Shown: positions 8,999 through 17,384 of the stretch, piece after piece | Layout of the letters: every line of letters starts with the position of its first letter | Position numbering within the stretch: the first letter of the stretch is position 1 | From: Ramlibacter lithotrophicus | GTDB taxonomy: Bacteria > Pseudomonadota > Gammaproteobacteria > Burkholderiales > Burkholderiaceae_C | Reading direction: 5' to 3' | NCBI RefSeq assembly: GCF_012184415.1 | Contig: NZ_VTOX01000002.1 | Location: forward strand, 372,001-436,000 | Length of the DNA stretch: 64,000 nt | Position numbers and translations under genes: made by a program | Notes under the pieces: generated by a model | What the model was told of the DNA's origin: nothing | The model's input: the letters and a program-made list of their open reading frames with translations, nothing else | Database searches by the model: none

Positions 8999-9370
8999 TC
9001 AACCGTGCGGCTCGTGCCAGGGCTGAGGCCCTTCGCGCTGCGCCGCCGGCGCGTGGAACGACACCTGAGCGCGCAGCGACCGCACCTGCCGCTCGAGGAC
9101 TTCGATGCGATCGAGGTATTGCAGCAGCAGGGCCACGGTGAACAGGTCGAGGTCGAGATCGCGGCGCAGCCGCGTCGCGCGGCGCAGCGCCGGAAGGCAT
9201 TCGGCGCTGAAGACCGGCTCCGCGCCGGCGGCGGGCAGCGCGTGCAGGGCTCCGTAGTCCACCAGTTCGGCCACCTCGGCCTCCGTCAGGCCGCAGGCCC
9301 GGGACAGCTCGCCGCGGGTGACCGTCTCGCGCGCGTCCAGCCAGGCGACTTCCACGAGCGGCGCAGTCAT
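8999..9370 (-). CDS. cbpM: chaperone modulator CbpM
   Basis: This 123-residue CbpM-family protein has a MerR-like helical domain and inhibits the J-domain protein CbpA by binding its J domain. The pattern TVTRGELSRACGLTEAEVAELVDYG at residues about 16-40 is the winged-helix-like start, and the rest is a long leucine-rich helix (YLDRIEVLERQVRSLRAQV). The start ATG overlaps the stop of the preceding DnaJ-type gene by 4 bases, so both are made together, as in other cbpAM operons. Length is slightly above the usual 100-110. Confidence 0.85.
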   Translation of the reverse strand: MTAPLVEVAWLDARETVTRGELSRACGLTEAEVAELVDYGALHALPAAGAEPVFSAECLPALRRATRLRRDLDLDLFTVALLLQYLDRIEVLERQVRSLRAQVSFHAPAAQREGPQPWHEPHG

Positions 9371-10281
9371 GATCCAGCTCCCCGGCCGGCGACGGCGCGC
9401 GGATCGAAGCGCGAGGCCGCGGCCAATTCCTTGAACAGTTCGCGCTCGCGCTCGGTGAGCGCGCCCGGCACGTCGATGTGGACGACGGCGTACAGGTCGC
9501 CGCGGCCGCCGCGCCCGTTGGCCAGCCCGCGCCCGCGCAGCCTGAGCTTGCGCCCGGCCCGCGTGCCCGGCGGCACCGTGAGGACGAGCGGGCCGTCCAG
9601 CGTCGGCACCTGCACGTCGGCGCCGAGCGCGGCTTCCCACGGCGCCAGCGCCAGGTCCAGGTGCAGGTCGTGGCCGTCGGGCCGGAAGACCGGATGCGGC
9701 GCGAGCGTGATGTGCAGGTAGATGTCGCCGTCGGCGCCGCCGTCGCGGCCCTTGCCGCCGCGCCCGCGCAGCCGCAGCTTCTGCCCCTCGCTCACGCCCG
9801 GCGGAATGGTGACTTCGAGCGTGCGGGCGCCGCCGTCGTCGCCGGCAAGCTGCAGGTTCAGCTTCGCGCCGCGGTGCGCGTCTTCCAGGCCGATGCGCAC
9901 CGTGCTCTCGTAGTCGCGGCCGTGCGCCGGCCTGCGGGCGCGGTGCGCCCCACCGCCATGGCCGCGGCCGAAGGCGGCCAGCAGGTCGGCCAGGTCGAGG
10001 TCCTCGAACGAGCCGCCGCCGAACTCGCGCGCCCATTGGGGCGGCGGCGCGAAGTCCTCCCCGGCCGGACGGCGCCCGAGCTCGTCGTAGGCCGCGCGCT
10101 TGTCCGGGTCCTTCAGCGTCTGCCAGGCCTCGGCGATCTCCTTGAAGCGGGCTTCGGCACCGGGGGCGGCTGAGACGTCGGGATGGTGCTCCCGCGCGAG
10201 CTTGCGATACGCCTTCCTGATCGTCTCGGCATCCGCGTCGCGGGGCACGCCAAGGGCCGCGTAATAGTCCTTGTACTTCAT
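9367..10281 (-). CDS. cbpA: curved-DNA-binding J-domain co-chaperone CbpA
   Basis: This 304-residue class II DnaJ homolog stimulates the DnaK ATPase and can bind curved DNA. The J domain fills residues 1-70 with the HPD motif in AREHHPDV. A Gly/Phe-type linker (FGGGSFEDLDLADLLAAFGRG) follows, and the zinc-finger domain of DnaJ is absent. Two C-terminal beta domains carry TIPPGVSEGQKLRLRGRGGKG and TVPPGTRAGRKLRLRGRGLANG, the paired DnaJ-C motifs. It is followed by an overlapping cbpM and preceded by the FNR-type regulator gene on the same strand, 19 bases away, so it may share its transcript. Confidence 0.92.
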   Translation of the reverse strand: MKYKDYYAALGVPRDADAETIRKAYRKLAREHHPDVSAAPGAEARFKEIAEAWQTLKDPDKRAAYDELGRRPAGEDFAPPPQWAREFGGGSFEDLDLADLLAAFGRGHGGGAHRARRPAHGRDYESTVRIGLEDAHRGAKLNLQLAGDDGGARTLEVTIPPGVSEGQKLRLRGRGGKGRDGGADGDIYLHITLAPHPVFRPDGHDLHLDLALAPWEAALGADVQVPTLDGPLVLTVPPGTRAGRKLRLRGRGLANGRGGRGDLYAVVHIDVPGALTERERELFKELAAASRFDPRAVAGRGAGS

Positions 10282-10300
10282 GGCGCCACCGCGCTGGCTC

Positions 10301-11080
10301 TCAGTGCACGCGGACCTCGAACCGGCGCTTCAGGCCCGCCAGGTCGGCGATGCGGATGTGTCGCTTGTCGACTTCCATCAGCCCCTGCTGCTGGAAGGCG
10401 GAGAAGGTGCGGCTCACCGTCTCGAGCTTCATCCCGAGGTAACTGCCGATCTCGGCGCGGCTCATGCGCAGGTGGAACTCCCGCTCCGAATAGCCGCGAG
10501 CCGCGTAGCGGTGCGACAGGTTCAGCAGGAACGCCGCGAGGCGCTCCTCGGCGTTCATGCTTCCCAGCAGCATCATCAGGCTGTGCTCGCGCAGGATCTC
10601 GCGGCTCATGAGGCGGCTGATGACGTGCTGCATGCCGCTGTGGCCCGCGGTGGCGTCCGACAGTCCGGCATAGGGGATCGCGCACAGCTCGGTGTCCTCC
10701 AGCGCCATGGTGGCGCTGGCGTGCTGCCCCTGCGCGACGCCGTCCAGGCCCACCAGTTCGCCGGCGATGTGGAAACCGCTCACCTGCTCGCGGCCGTCGG
10801 AGAGCATCAGGCTGGACTTGAGCGTGCCGGAGCGCACGGCATGGATGCAGGTGAACTTGTCACCTTCGCGGTACAGCGTCTGGCCGGCCTTCACCTTGCG
10901 CCGCGTGAACTTCAGGCTGTCGAGCCGGCCGAGGTCGAGCTCGTTCATGCCGCTGGGCAGGCACAGCTCGCGCAGGTGGCACGTGGAACACTGGGTCTTC
11001 ACGGCGGCGGCCGGCGCCGCGGTGCCGGGCTCGATCGCGATGCAACGCGGGGCTGTGCTGTGGAAGGCGGTGGCGGACAT
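10301..11080 (-). CDS. fnr: FNR/Anr-type oxygen-sensing transcription regulator
   Basis: This 259-residue Crp/Fnr-family regulator has all four cysteines expected to hold an oxygen-labile [4Fe-4S] cluster: Cys31, Cys34 and Cys40 (C-X2-C-X5-C) plus Cys133 in DTELC. The cAMP-like beta-roll fills about residues 48-150, then a dimer helix, then a helix-turn-helix with AEIGSYLGMKLETVSRTF. The E..SR residues of that helix are the ones FNR uses to read TTGAT half-sites. This predicts that it controls the many FNR boxes found at 3.4 kb and 38-53 kb. ATG 11080 was chosen because a GGAGG lies 5 bases upstream. No FNR box is seen in its own short leader. Confidence 0.92.
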   Translation of the reverse strand: MSATAFHSTAPRCIAIEPGTAAPAAAVKTQCSTCHLRELCLPSGMNELDLGRLDSLKFTRRKVKAGQTLYREGDKFTCIHAVRSGTLKSSLMLSDGREQVSGFHIAGELVGLDGVAQGQHASATMALEDTELCAIPYAGLSDATAGHSGMQHVISRLMSREILREHSLMMLLGSMNAEERLAAFLLNLSHRYAARGYSEREFHLRMSRAEIGSYLGMKLETVSRTFSAFQQQGLMEVDKRHIRIADLAGLKRRFEVRVH

Positions 11081-11114
11081 GGTTCCTCCGGCGGTGGCTT
11101 GGGCTTCCGGACTT

Positions 11115-11507
11115 CTAGTGGGCGTGATGCGAAGCGTGCTCAACCGCGCTCACGAGCTGGTCGAATTCGGTGGTCTTGTCCAGGAAGCGCTGCGCGCCTT
11201 CGCCGAGGTAGCGCTTGCGGTACGCGGGGCCGGCGTTGTTGCTGAACACGACGAAGGCGATGCCCGGGTCGACCTGGCGCACGGCGCGCAGCACCTGCAG
11301 GCCGGTCCCGCCTTCGAGCTGCACGTCCAGCACGACGACGTCGGGATGGGCGGCCAGGATGCCGTCAATGGAACCCTGGGGCGTTTCGGCCTGGCCGACG
11401 ATGTCGATCGCGCGGGCCGCCAGCATGGCGGCCACCCGGTCGCGGATCAGGGCCGAGTCGTCGGCCAGGAAGACCCTGACCTTCACCGGAGCCGGATTTG
11501 CTGTCAT
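11115..11507 (-). CDS. stand-alone response-regulator receiver protein
   Basis: This 130-residue protein is a single receiver domain. The acidic pocket (FLADDSALIRD), the phosphorylatable Asp in VVVLDVQLEGGTG, the Ser of the conserved switch in FVVFSNNAG and the Lys of FLDKTTEFDQL are all present. The sequence resembles receivers of NarL-type regulators but no DNA-binding domain follows; the stop comes directly after HASHHAH. It may pass phosphate on or act by protein contact. It lies 34 bases upstream of the fnr start on the same strand, so the two may be cotranscribed. No partner kinase is adjacent. A longer start near 11544 is possible but lacks support. Confidence 0.82.
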   Translation of the reverse strand: MTANPAPVKVRVFLADDSALIRDRVAAMLAARAIDIVGQAETPQGSIDGILAAHPDVVVLDVQLEGGTGLQVLRAVRQVDPGIAFVVFSNNAGPAYRKRYLGEGAQRFLDKTTEFDQLVSAVEHASHHAH

Positions 11508-11681
11508 GCGGTGACTGTGACAGCTGGCCCCCGCCGCGGCCATCAGCGCCGGCTGAATTGTTGCTCGGACTCGGCTGAGTGCGCGGCCTCCTGAGTTCCG
11601 GCTCGAACTAGGACGATTCCGAGCCGGGGAGCAAAGCCCACCAGCACCGGTCCCGCCGGGACGAGCTCCTAGAATCGGCGC

Positions 11682-12812
11682 ATGACCACCGGCGAACTCG
11701 CGATGCTCACGCAACAGGTGCTGTGGGGCGCGTTCCTGGTGGCGATGGTGTTCGGCGCCGTCGTGCAGCGCACCGGCTTCTGCACCATGGGTGCGGTCAG
11801 CGACGTCGCCACCATGGGCGACTGGACCCGCATGCGCCAATGGGGGCTGGCCGCCGGGGTGGCGACGATCGGGTTCGGCCTCCTCGCCTGGGCCGGCGTG
11901 GTCGACCCCGGGTCCACCTTGTATGCATCGGATCGCTGGAGCTGGCTGTCCGCGCTGATGGGCGGCGCGATCTTCGGCTTCGGCATGGTCCTCGCATCCG
12001 GCTGTCCCAGCAAGGCCCTGGTTCGGGTCGGCGGCGGCAGCCTCAAGGCGCTGGTGGTGGTGCTGGTGCTGGGCTTCGCCGCGTTCGCCACGCTCAAGGG
12101 GATGACGGCCGTGTGGCGGGTCGCCACCGTGGACCGGGTCGGGGTCGACTTCGAGGGCGGCGCGCGGCTGCCGGCGTGGGCCGCCCAGGCGCTGGGCATC
12201 GAACCCCGCGTAGCCGGGCTGGTCATGGGGCTCGCCGCCGGCGGGGCGCTGGTCGCGTGGGCCCTGCGCAGCCGCGAATTCCGCCAGGCCAACAACCTGC
12301 TGGCCGGCGTGGGGGTGGGCGGCGCCGTGCTGGCGATGTGGTGGATCAGCGGCGCCCTGGGTCATGTCGCCGAGCATCCGCAGACGCTGGAAGAGACCTT
12401 CCTGGCCACCAACTCGGGACGCGCCGAAGCGTTCAGCTTCGTCTCCCCGATCGCCTACACCCTCGACTGGGTGATGTTCTACAGCGACAGCAACAAGCTG
12501 CTGACGGTGGGCATCGTCTCGGTGTTCGGCGCCGTCGCCGGGTCGGCGCTGGTGGCGCTCGCCACCGGCCGTTTCCGCTGGGAAGGCTTCGGGGGCCCGG
12601 GCGACCTCGGCCACCACCTGGCCGGCGCCGTGCTGATGGGCGTGGGCGGCGTGACGGCGCTGGGATGCTCCATCGGCCAGGGTATCTCCGGCATCTCCAC
12701 CCTCAGCGCCACCAGCCTGGTCGCCGTCGCCGCGATGATCGCCGGCGCCCGCGCGGCGCTGAACTACCAGGTGTGGCGGCTCGACCGGCCGGCTGCGGCG
12801 TCGCATCCTTGA
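11682..12812 (+). CDS. YeeE/YedE (TsuA-like) thiosulfate/sulfur transporter, copy 1
   Basis: This 376-residue polytopic membrane protein belongs to the YeeE/YedE family, whose characterised members import thiosulfate. The family's two repeats each bear conserved cysteines that pass the sulfur ion along the channel: QRTGFCTMGA near residue 30, LASGCPSKALVRVGGG near 107 and ALGCSIGQGISG near 325. About nine to ten hydrophobic segments can be counted. It lies just upstream of an ArsR-type repressor gene and faces a second copy across it, so uptake of reduced sulfur for, or sensing by, the Sox system is likely. Specificity for thiosulfate is inferred from family and neighbours. Confidence 0.85.
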   Translation: MTTGELAMLTQQVLWGAFLVAMVFGAVVQRTGFCTMGAVSDVATMGDWTRMRQWGLAAGVATIGFGLLAWAGVVDPGSTLYASDRWSWLSALMGGAIFGFGMVLASGCPSKALVRVGGGSLKALVVVLVLGFAAFATLKGMTAVWRVATVDRVGVDFEGGARLPAWAAQALGIEPRVAGLVMGLAAGGALVAWALRSREFRQANNLLAGVGVGGAVLAMWWISGALGHVAEHPQTLEETFLATNSGRAEAFSFVSPIAYTLDWVMFYSDSNKLLTVGIVSVFGAVAGSALVALATGRFRWEGFGGPGDLGHHLAGAVLMGVGGVTALGCSIGQGISGISTLSATSLVAVAAMIAGARAALNYQVWRLDRPAAASHP

Positions 12813-12879
12813 GAAAGCTCAACCCGTCGCGCACGGCGCGCCGCCGGCAGGGTTCGGCCGCTCGGCAACGCGGCCGATT

Positions 12880-12890
12880 TCGCTTATATT
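12880..12890 (+). promoter_or_regulatory. candidate SoxR-type operator upstream of the ArsR gene
   Basis: TCGCTTATATT occurs here, 23 bases before the repressor's ATG, and again at 14377-14387 in front of the second transporter. The run is AT-rich in a GC-rich genome. Identity of the 11-mer in the two promoters around a repressor gene suggests autoregulation and control of its neighbour; protein binding is not shown. Confidence 0.45.
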
Positions 12891-12912
12891 GGCATCTGGC
12901 GATATTTGTGGA

Positions 12913-13260
12913 ATGACCATGGCCAAACGCTCTCCCAAGGAAGAGATCCCAGCAGCGCTGGAATCGGACGAGGTGTTCGAACTCGCCGCGGAGGTGTTCC
13001 GGGTCATGTCGGCGCCGATGCGGCTGAAGATCATCAGCTGCCTGTGCAACGGCGAGAAGAACGTCAGCGAACTGCTGGCGGAAATCGACACCACCCAGCC
13101 CAACATGTCGCAGCACCTCAACACGCTGTACCAGGCGGGCGTGCTCGGCAAGCGCCGCGACGGCGTGCAGATCTACTACCGCATCATCAACGACCGCGTC
13201 GTGACGCTGTGCCGGGCCGTGTGCACGCAGATCGCGATCGAGTCGGAAGTCGCGCGGTAG
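12913..13260 (+). CDS. soxR: ArsR-family repressor, SoxR/SqrR-like
   Basis: This 115-residue winged-helix repressor carries the ArsR core: FRVMSAPMRLKIISCLCNGEKNVSELLAEIDTTQ with recognition helix TQPNMSQHLNTLYQAG and wing GKRRDGVQIYYRI. Cysteines in ISCLC and in VTLCRAVC sit where SqrR/BigR/SoxR proteins have the pair that forms a sulfur bridge with reactive sulfane sulfur, so it probably senses the products of sulfur metabolism and represses the sox genes until they appear. ATG 12913 or 12919 both fit; a TTG further up at 12889 would overlap the candidate operator. Its stop directly abuts the stop of the convergent transporter gene. Confidence 0.85.
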   Translation: MTMAKRSPKEEIPAALESDEVFELAAEVFRVMSAPMRLKIISCLCNGEKNVSELLAEIDTTQPNMSQHLNTLYQAGVLGKRRDGVQIYYRIINDRVVTLCRAVCTQIAIESEVAR

Positions 13261-14355
13261 CTACGGAGCCGCCATCGCGGCGTCCGCGGGCCCCGCCGCC
13301 GGCACGCTGCGCGGGCGGTCCAGCCAGCGGTCGGTCAGCCCGGCGCCGGTCCACATGCCGACCAGGGTCAGCCACGAGGTGAGCGCGAACACGGCGCCGC
13401 CGGTGACGCCGGCGCCGACCGCGCAACCGCCGGCCAGCATCGCACCGAATCCCATCAGCACCGCGCCCGCGATGTAGCGCGGCATGCTGGCCCCGCCGGT
13501 GAAGCCTTCGAGCTTGAGGCTGCCGCCCAGCCAGGCCCCGAGGAAGGAGCCGGCCACCACGCCGGGCAGCAGGCCGAAGTCGAAGCCGGCCGGGGCCGCA
13601 CCCGTGCTCAAGACCCGCATCAGCCATTCCGCCGACGGGCCGCTGAAGGTCAGGCCCTGCACCGGGACGATGGCGAAGGAGTTCGCGGATACCGCGGCGG
13701 TGAACCACCAGCCGGCCGCGACCATCAACCCCGTGCCGAGGCCGCCGACCCACTTCCACAAGCCCCAGCCGCTGCGCAGGGCATACCAGATGGCTGCGGC
13801 GAGCCAGATACCCCCCAGTGCCAGCCCGCCCCACGGGCCGAGACCGGTCACGGCCAGCAGGTCGCGGCCGGCGCCGCCGTCCACGGTCCACCATTCGCTG
13901 ATGCCCAGGCGCAGCGGCGCCAGCACGCCAGCCAGCGACGCCTGCGCGGCCACTGCGAAGATCAGTCCCGACATCACGGCCCGCAGGTTGCCCTGGGCGG
14001 CCAGGACCAGCAGCCGGCTGGCGCAGCCGCGCGTGAGGACCATGCCGGCCCCGAACAGGAGCCCGCCGACCAGCGCCCCGGAAATGCTGCCGCGCGCGGC
14101 CAGTTGCCGTGCGCCGCTCACGTCCATGGCCCCGGACAGCACCAGCACCTGCACGCCGACCACGGCGGCCGAAAAGGCGAGCAGCCAGACCGCCAGCTTC
14201 TGCCCGGGCTCGCGGCGCCAGAACTCGATCACGGCGGCGCGCAGGCAGAACTGCGACCGCTGCGCGAACAGGCCGAACGCCAGGCCGATCGCGGCCCCGC
14301 CCGCCGCCAGCACGGCAGGTTCTCCAAAGCGCTCGAGCAGGGCCGGGAAACTCAT
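13261..14355 (-). CDS. YeeE/YedE family sulfur transporter, copy 2
   Basis: This 364-residue integral membrane protein of the same family as the 11682-12812 product is quite divergent from it. The signature cysteines are present: AQRSQFCLRAA near residue 37, TRGCASRLLV near 109 and AGGCAVGAGVTGG near 315. It would carry thiosulfate or another sulfur species across the inner membrane. The gene is transcribed toward the repressor gene and the two stop codons touch (TAGCTA, 13258-13263). Its promoter region at 14356-14400 has the shared operator-like 11-mer and an inverted repeat. Two different members around one repressor suggest uptake and release, or two substrates. Confidence 0.85.
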   Translation of the reverse strand: MSFPALLERFGEPAVLAAGGAAIGLAFGLFAQRSQFCLRAAVIEFWRREPGQKLAVWLLAFSAAVVGVQVLVLSGAMDVSGARQLAARGSISGALVGGLLFGAGMVLTRGCASRLLVLAAQGNLRAVMSGLIFAVAAQASLAGVLAPLRLGISEWWTVDGGAGRDLLAVTGLGPWGGLALGGIWLAAAIWYALRSGWGLWKWVGGLGTGLMVAAGWWFTAAVSANSFAIVPVQGLTFSGPSAEWLMRVLSTGAAPAGFDFGLLPGVVAGSFLGAWLGGSLKLEGFTGGASMPRYIAGAVLMGFGAMLAGGCAVGAGVTGGAVFALTSWLTLVGMWTGAGLTDRWLDRPRSVPAAGPADAAMAAP

Positions 14356-14363
14356 GATGCATC

Positions 14364-14396
14364 CGTAGTTAAGAAATCGCTTATATTTATGCTACG
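14364..14396. promoter_or_regulatory. operator-like region of the divergent transporter/SoxH promoters
   Basis: CCGTAG (14363-14368) and CTACGG (14392-14397) form an inverted repeat around TCGCTTATATT at 14377-14387, the same 11-mer as before the repressor gene. The region separates the leftward transporter gene (start 14355) from the rightward SoxH-like gene (start 14472), so one site could govern both. Confidence 0.45.
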
Positions 14397-14471
14397 GTGG
14401 CGCGCCCGGCGGAAACTTGATTTCGCTCAAACCCGTGCGCAAGCCTCCAGCAGGGAGAGGTGATCACAGTG

Positions 14472-15446
14472 ATGAATCCGGCCGGCGTCCTCGCCCGCAT
14501 CCTCATCGGCATGGTGCTGGCGCTGGCCGCCGCGTGGCCGGTCCAGGCCCAGTCGCCGTCGCCGCCGGTCCAGGAACCGGCGCTCCAGGCGCGCCAGCTC
14601 GTGCCCGGCGCCTGGTACGTCGAAGGGCTGTCGGCCCTCGGCTCGCCTGCCAACCAGAACTTCATCTCCAACGCGGGCTTCGTCGTCACGCCGGCCGGCG
14701 TGGTGGTGATCGACGCGCTGGGTTCGCCCGCGCTGGCCCAGCGTCTGCTGGCGGAGATCCGCCGCCACACCGCGCAGCCGGTCACGCACGTGATCCTCAC
14801 GCACTACCACGCCGACCACATCTACGGGCTGCAGGCGTTCAAGGCGGCCGGCGCGAAGATCGTCGCGCACCAGCGTGCGCGCGAGTACCTCAACTCGGAC
14901 ACGGCGCGCCTGCGGCTGCAGGCGTCGCGCACCGAGCTGGCGCCCTGGATCGACGAGAAGACGCAGCTCGTTCCGGCCGACGAGTGGCTCACGGGGGACA
15001 CGGAACTGTCGCTCGGCGGCGTCCGCTTCCTCATCAAGGCCGTGGGCCCTTCGCACACGCCGGAGGACCTGATCGTCTACCTGCCCGAGCAGAAGGTCCT
15101 GTTCGCGGGCGACCTGGTGTTCCGCAACCGCATCCCCTTCGTCGGCCAGGCCGACAGCCGCCAGTGGATCAAGGCGCTCGACTCGCTGCTGGCCTTCGAC
15201 GCCAGGGTGATCGTGCCCGGCCACGGCGCCGTGTCGACCAGGGCCCGCGAGGACATGGAGCTGACGCGCGACTACCTGACCCACCTGCGAAAGGTGATGG
15301 GCGAGGCCGCGCGCAACCTGGAACCCTGGGAGAACGCGTACCAGGCGGCCGACTGGAGCCGGTTCGAGCGGCTGCCGCTGTTTCGCGTGGCCAATCGCAT
15401 GAACGCCTACAACACCTACCTGCTGATGGAGCGGGAGGCCAACTGA
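14472..15446 (+). CDS. periplasmic metallo-beta-lactamase-fold hydrolase, SoxH-like
   Basis: This 324-residue protein has an N-terminal signal peptide (cleavage after PVQAQ, about residue 27). The metallo-beta-lactamase zinc motif HYHADH lies near residue 120, with the further ligands in GPSHTPED, FAGDLVF and PGHGAV. Family members near sox genes are called SoxH, and their substrate is unknown; a thiol ester or sulfur adduct is often supposed. ATG 14472 follows GGGAGAGG by 11 bases; GTG codons at 14460 and 14469 are alternatives. Its stop overlaps the ATG of the thioredoxin gene (TGATG), indicating coupled synthesis. Confidence 0.82.
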   Translation: MNPAGVLARILIGMVLALAAAWPVQAQSPSPPVQEPALQARQLVPGAWYVEGLSALGSPANQNFISNAGFVVTPAGVVVIDALGSPALAQRLLAEIRRHTAQPVTHVILTHYHADHIYGLQAFKAAGAKIVAHQRAREYLNSDTARLRLQASRTELAPWIDEKTQLVPADEWLTGDTELSLGGVRFLIKAVGPSHTPEDLIVYLPEQKVLFAGDLVFRNRIPFVGQADSRQWIKALDSLLAFDARVIVPGHGAVSTRAREDMELTRDYLTHLRKVMGEAARNLEPWENAYQAADWSRFERLPLFRVANRMNAYNTYLLMEREAN

Positions 15447-15931
15447 TGGCGCGGCACGCGGGCCTCGCCATGGACGGCCGGCGCCGGCGCACGCTGATCG
15501 TGTCGCTGGCGGCCGGCGGCTTCGGCGCGGCGTCCGTCCGCGCTGCCGCGCTGCCTGCGCCCGGCTCGCTCGCAAGTGCCCTCGCGCTCGCGCTGCGCAA
15601 CGGCCAGCCGCTGCTCGTGCTGGCGAGCACCGACGGTTGCGCGTGGTGCAAGCTGGTGCGTGACAACTACCTGGAACCGCTGCGCCGCGAGCAGGGCCTG
15701 CAGGCGGTGCAGCTCGACCTCGGCAGCCGCGCCGGGCTGGTCGACTTCGCGGGCGCCGCGAGCACCCACGAGGAACTGCTGCGCCGCTGGCGGGTGCAGG
15801 TAGCCCCCACGCTGCTGTTCTTCGGCAGGGACGGGCGCGAGGTCGCGGCCCGCCTGGTGGGCATGGCGCCCGACTTCTACGGCGCCTACCTCGACCAGCG
15901 CCTGGCGGCGGCGCGCCGCAGCCTCGCCTGA
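15446..15931 (+). CDS. exported thioredoxin-like protein, SoxS/SoxW type
   Basis: This 161-residue protein starts with an Arg-rich leader (GRRRRTLIVSLAAGGFGAAS) that looks like an export signal. The mature part has a thioredoxin fold with the redox motif CAWC in STDGCAWCKLVRDNY and the cis-Pro segment QVAPTLLFF. Proteins of this kind in sox clusters (SoxS, SoxW) keep the reactive Cys of SoxY reduced in the periplasm. ATG 15446 overlaps the stop of the SoxH-like gene. Whether it corresponds to SoxS or SoxW cannot be settled from sequence by eye. Confidence 0.8.
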   Translation: MARHAGLAMDGRRRRTLIVSLAAGGFGAASVRAAALPAPGSLASALALALRNGQPLLVLASTDGCAWCKLVRDNYLEPLRREQGLQAVQLDLGSRAGLVDFAGAASTHEELLRRWRVQVAPTLLFFGRDGREVAARLVGMAPDFYGAYLDQRLAAARRSLA

Positions 15932-16043
15932 CTGCCGCGCTCGGGATCGGAGAAAACCCCAATGGTCCTCGGCGCCTTCCCTGATACATTCGCGCATTCG
16001 CATATAACGATTTCCAGCCCCTCCCCCAACGCTGTCACACCCC

Positions 16044-17384
16044 ATGAACTCCGGCCGGTTGCGCAAAGCACCTGAAAACTTCATAGCCCGCGACGGCGTC
16101 GCGCGGGTCTTCGCGGAGGCCAGGAACGGCCGGCGCGACTTCCTGCGCGGGGCCTTCGCCGCGGCCGCCGCGGGCGCGGCGCTGCCCGCGGCCGCCCAGG
16201 CCGCGGCGCCGAACGACGGCGACCCGAACATCCTGAACCTGCCCGAGCACACCCGCGGCCTGGGCCAGGCGGTGGCCACCGACGGCTACGGCAAGCCCTC
16301 GAAATACGAGCGCAACGTGCAGCGGCGGCAGAGCCCGGGTCTCACCCAGACGACGCAGGCCTCGGTGTCGTTCGCGCCGCTGCAGTCGCTGTTCGGCATC
16401 GTCACGCCCAGCGGCCTGCATTTCGAGCGCCATCACCAGGGCTGGTGGGACATCGATCCCAGCAAGCACCGCTTCATGGTCAACGGCATGGTGAAGAACG
16501 CCAAGGTCTTCACCATGGACGAGCTGATGCGGCTGCCGGCGGTGTCGCGGTTCCACTTCATCGAGTGCGGCGCCAACACCGGCATGGAATGGGGCAACGT
16601 CGCCGTGCCGACCTGCCAGTACACACACGGCATGCTGTCGTGCAGCGAGTTCACCGGCGTGCCGCTGATCACGCTGCTGGAGCTGGCCGGCGCCGACCTG
16701 AAGAACGGCAGGTTCGTGCTGGCCGAAGGCGGCGACGGCTCGTCGATGACCCGCACCATTCCCATGAGCATGATCCGCTCGGGAGAGGTACTGGTCGCGT
16801 ACGGCCAGAACGGCGAGATGCTGCGCCCCGAGCAAGGCTATCCGCTGCGCCTGGTGGTGCCCGGCGTGCAGGGCGTGAGCTGGGTGAAATACCTGCGGCG
16901 CGTCGAAGTGGGGGACCAGCCGTACGGCGCGAAGGACGAGACGGTGCACTACGTCGACCTGATGCCGGACGGCCAGCACCGCCAGTACACGAGCATCCAG
17001 GAGTGCAAGAGCGTGGTCACCACGCCGTCGGGTGGCCAGCAGCTGCTCGACAAGGGCTTCTACAACATCACCGGCCTCGCGTGGTCGGGTCGCGGCAAGG
17101 TGAAGAAGGTCGACGTCTCGGTCGACGGCGGCCGCAGCTGGCGCACCGCGCGGCTGGAGACGCCCGTGCTCAGCAAGTGCCTCACGCGCTTCAACATCGA
17201 CTGGGTGTGGGACGGCAAGCCGGCCATCATCCAGAGCCGCGCGACCGACGACACCGGCTACGTGCAGCCGACGTACCGCCAGTTGCGCGCGGTGCGCGGC
17301 ACGCGTTCGATCTACCACAACAACGCGATCCAGTCGTGGCTGGTCGAGGAAAGCGGCGAGGTGAAGAATGTCCAGCTCTCGTAA
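16044..17384 (+). CDS. soxC: sulfane dehydrogenase, molybdenum subunit SoxC
   Basis: This 446-residue protein of the sulfite oxidase family is the catalytic half of SoxCD, which removes six electrons from the protein-bound sulfane sulfur on SoxYZ. A twin-arginine export signal (GRRDFLRGAF) spans residues about 30-55. The molybdenum-ligating Cys lies in FHFIECGANTGMEWGN near residue 178, followed by the dimerisation domain with RATDDTGYVQP. A leading extension of about 30 residues precedes the twin-Arg motif. Its last 17 bases overlap soxD. The gap before it (15932-16043) holds an AT-rich patch, TTCGCATATAACG near 15993, similar to the candidate operators. Confidence 0.95.
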   Translation: MNSGRLRKAPENFIARDGVARVFAEARNGRRDFLRGAFAAAAAGAALPAAAQAAAPNDGDPNILNLPEHTRGLGQAVATDGYGKPSKYERNVQRRQSPGLTQTTQASVSFAPLQSLFGIVTPSGLHFERHHQGWWDIDPSKHRFMVNGMVKNAKVFTMDELMRLPAVSRFHFIECGANTGMEWGNVAVPTCQYTHGMLSCSEFTGVPLITLLELAGADLKNGRFVLAEGGDGSSMTRTIPMSMIRSGEVLVAYGQNGEMLRPEQGYPLRLVVPGVQGVSWVKYLRRVEVGDQPYGAKDETVHYVDLMPDGQHRQYTSIQECKSVVTTPSGGQQLLDKGFYNITGLAWSGRGKVKKVDVSVDGGRSWRTARLETPVLSKCLTRFNIDWVWDGKPAIIQSRATDDTGYVQPTYRQLRAVRGTRSIYHNNAIQSWLVEESGEVKNVQLS

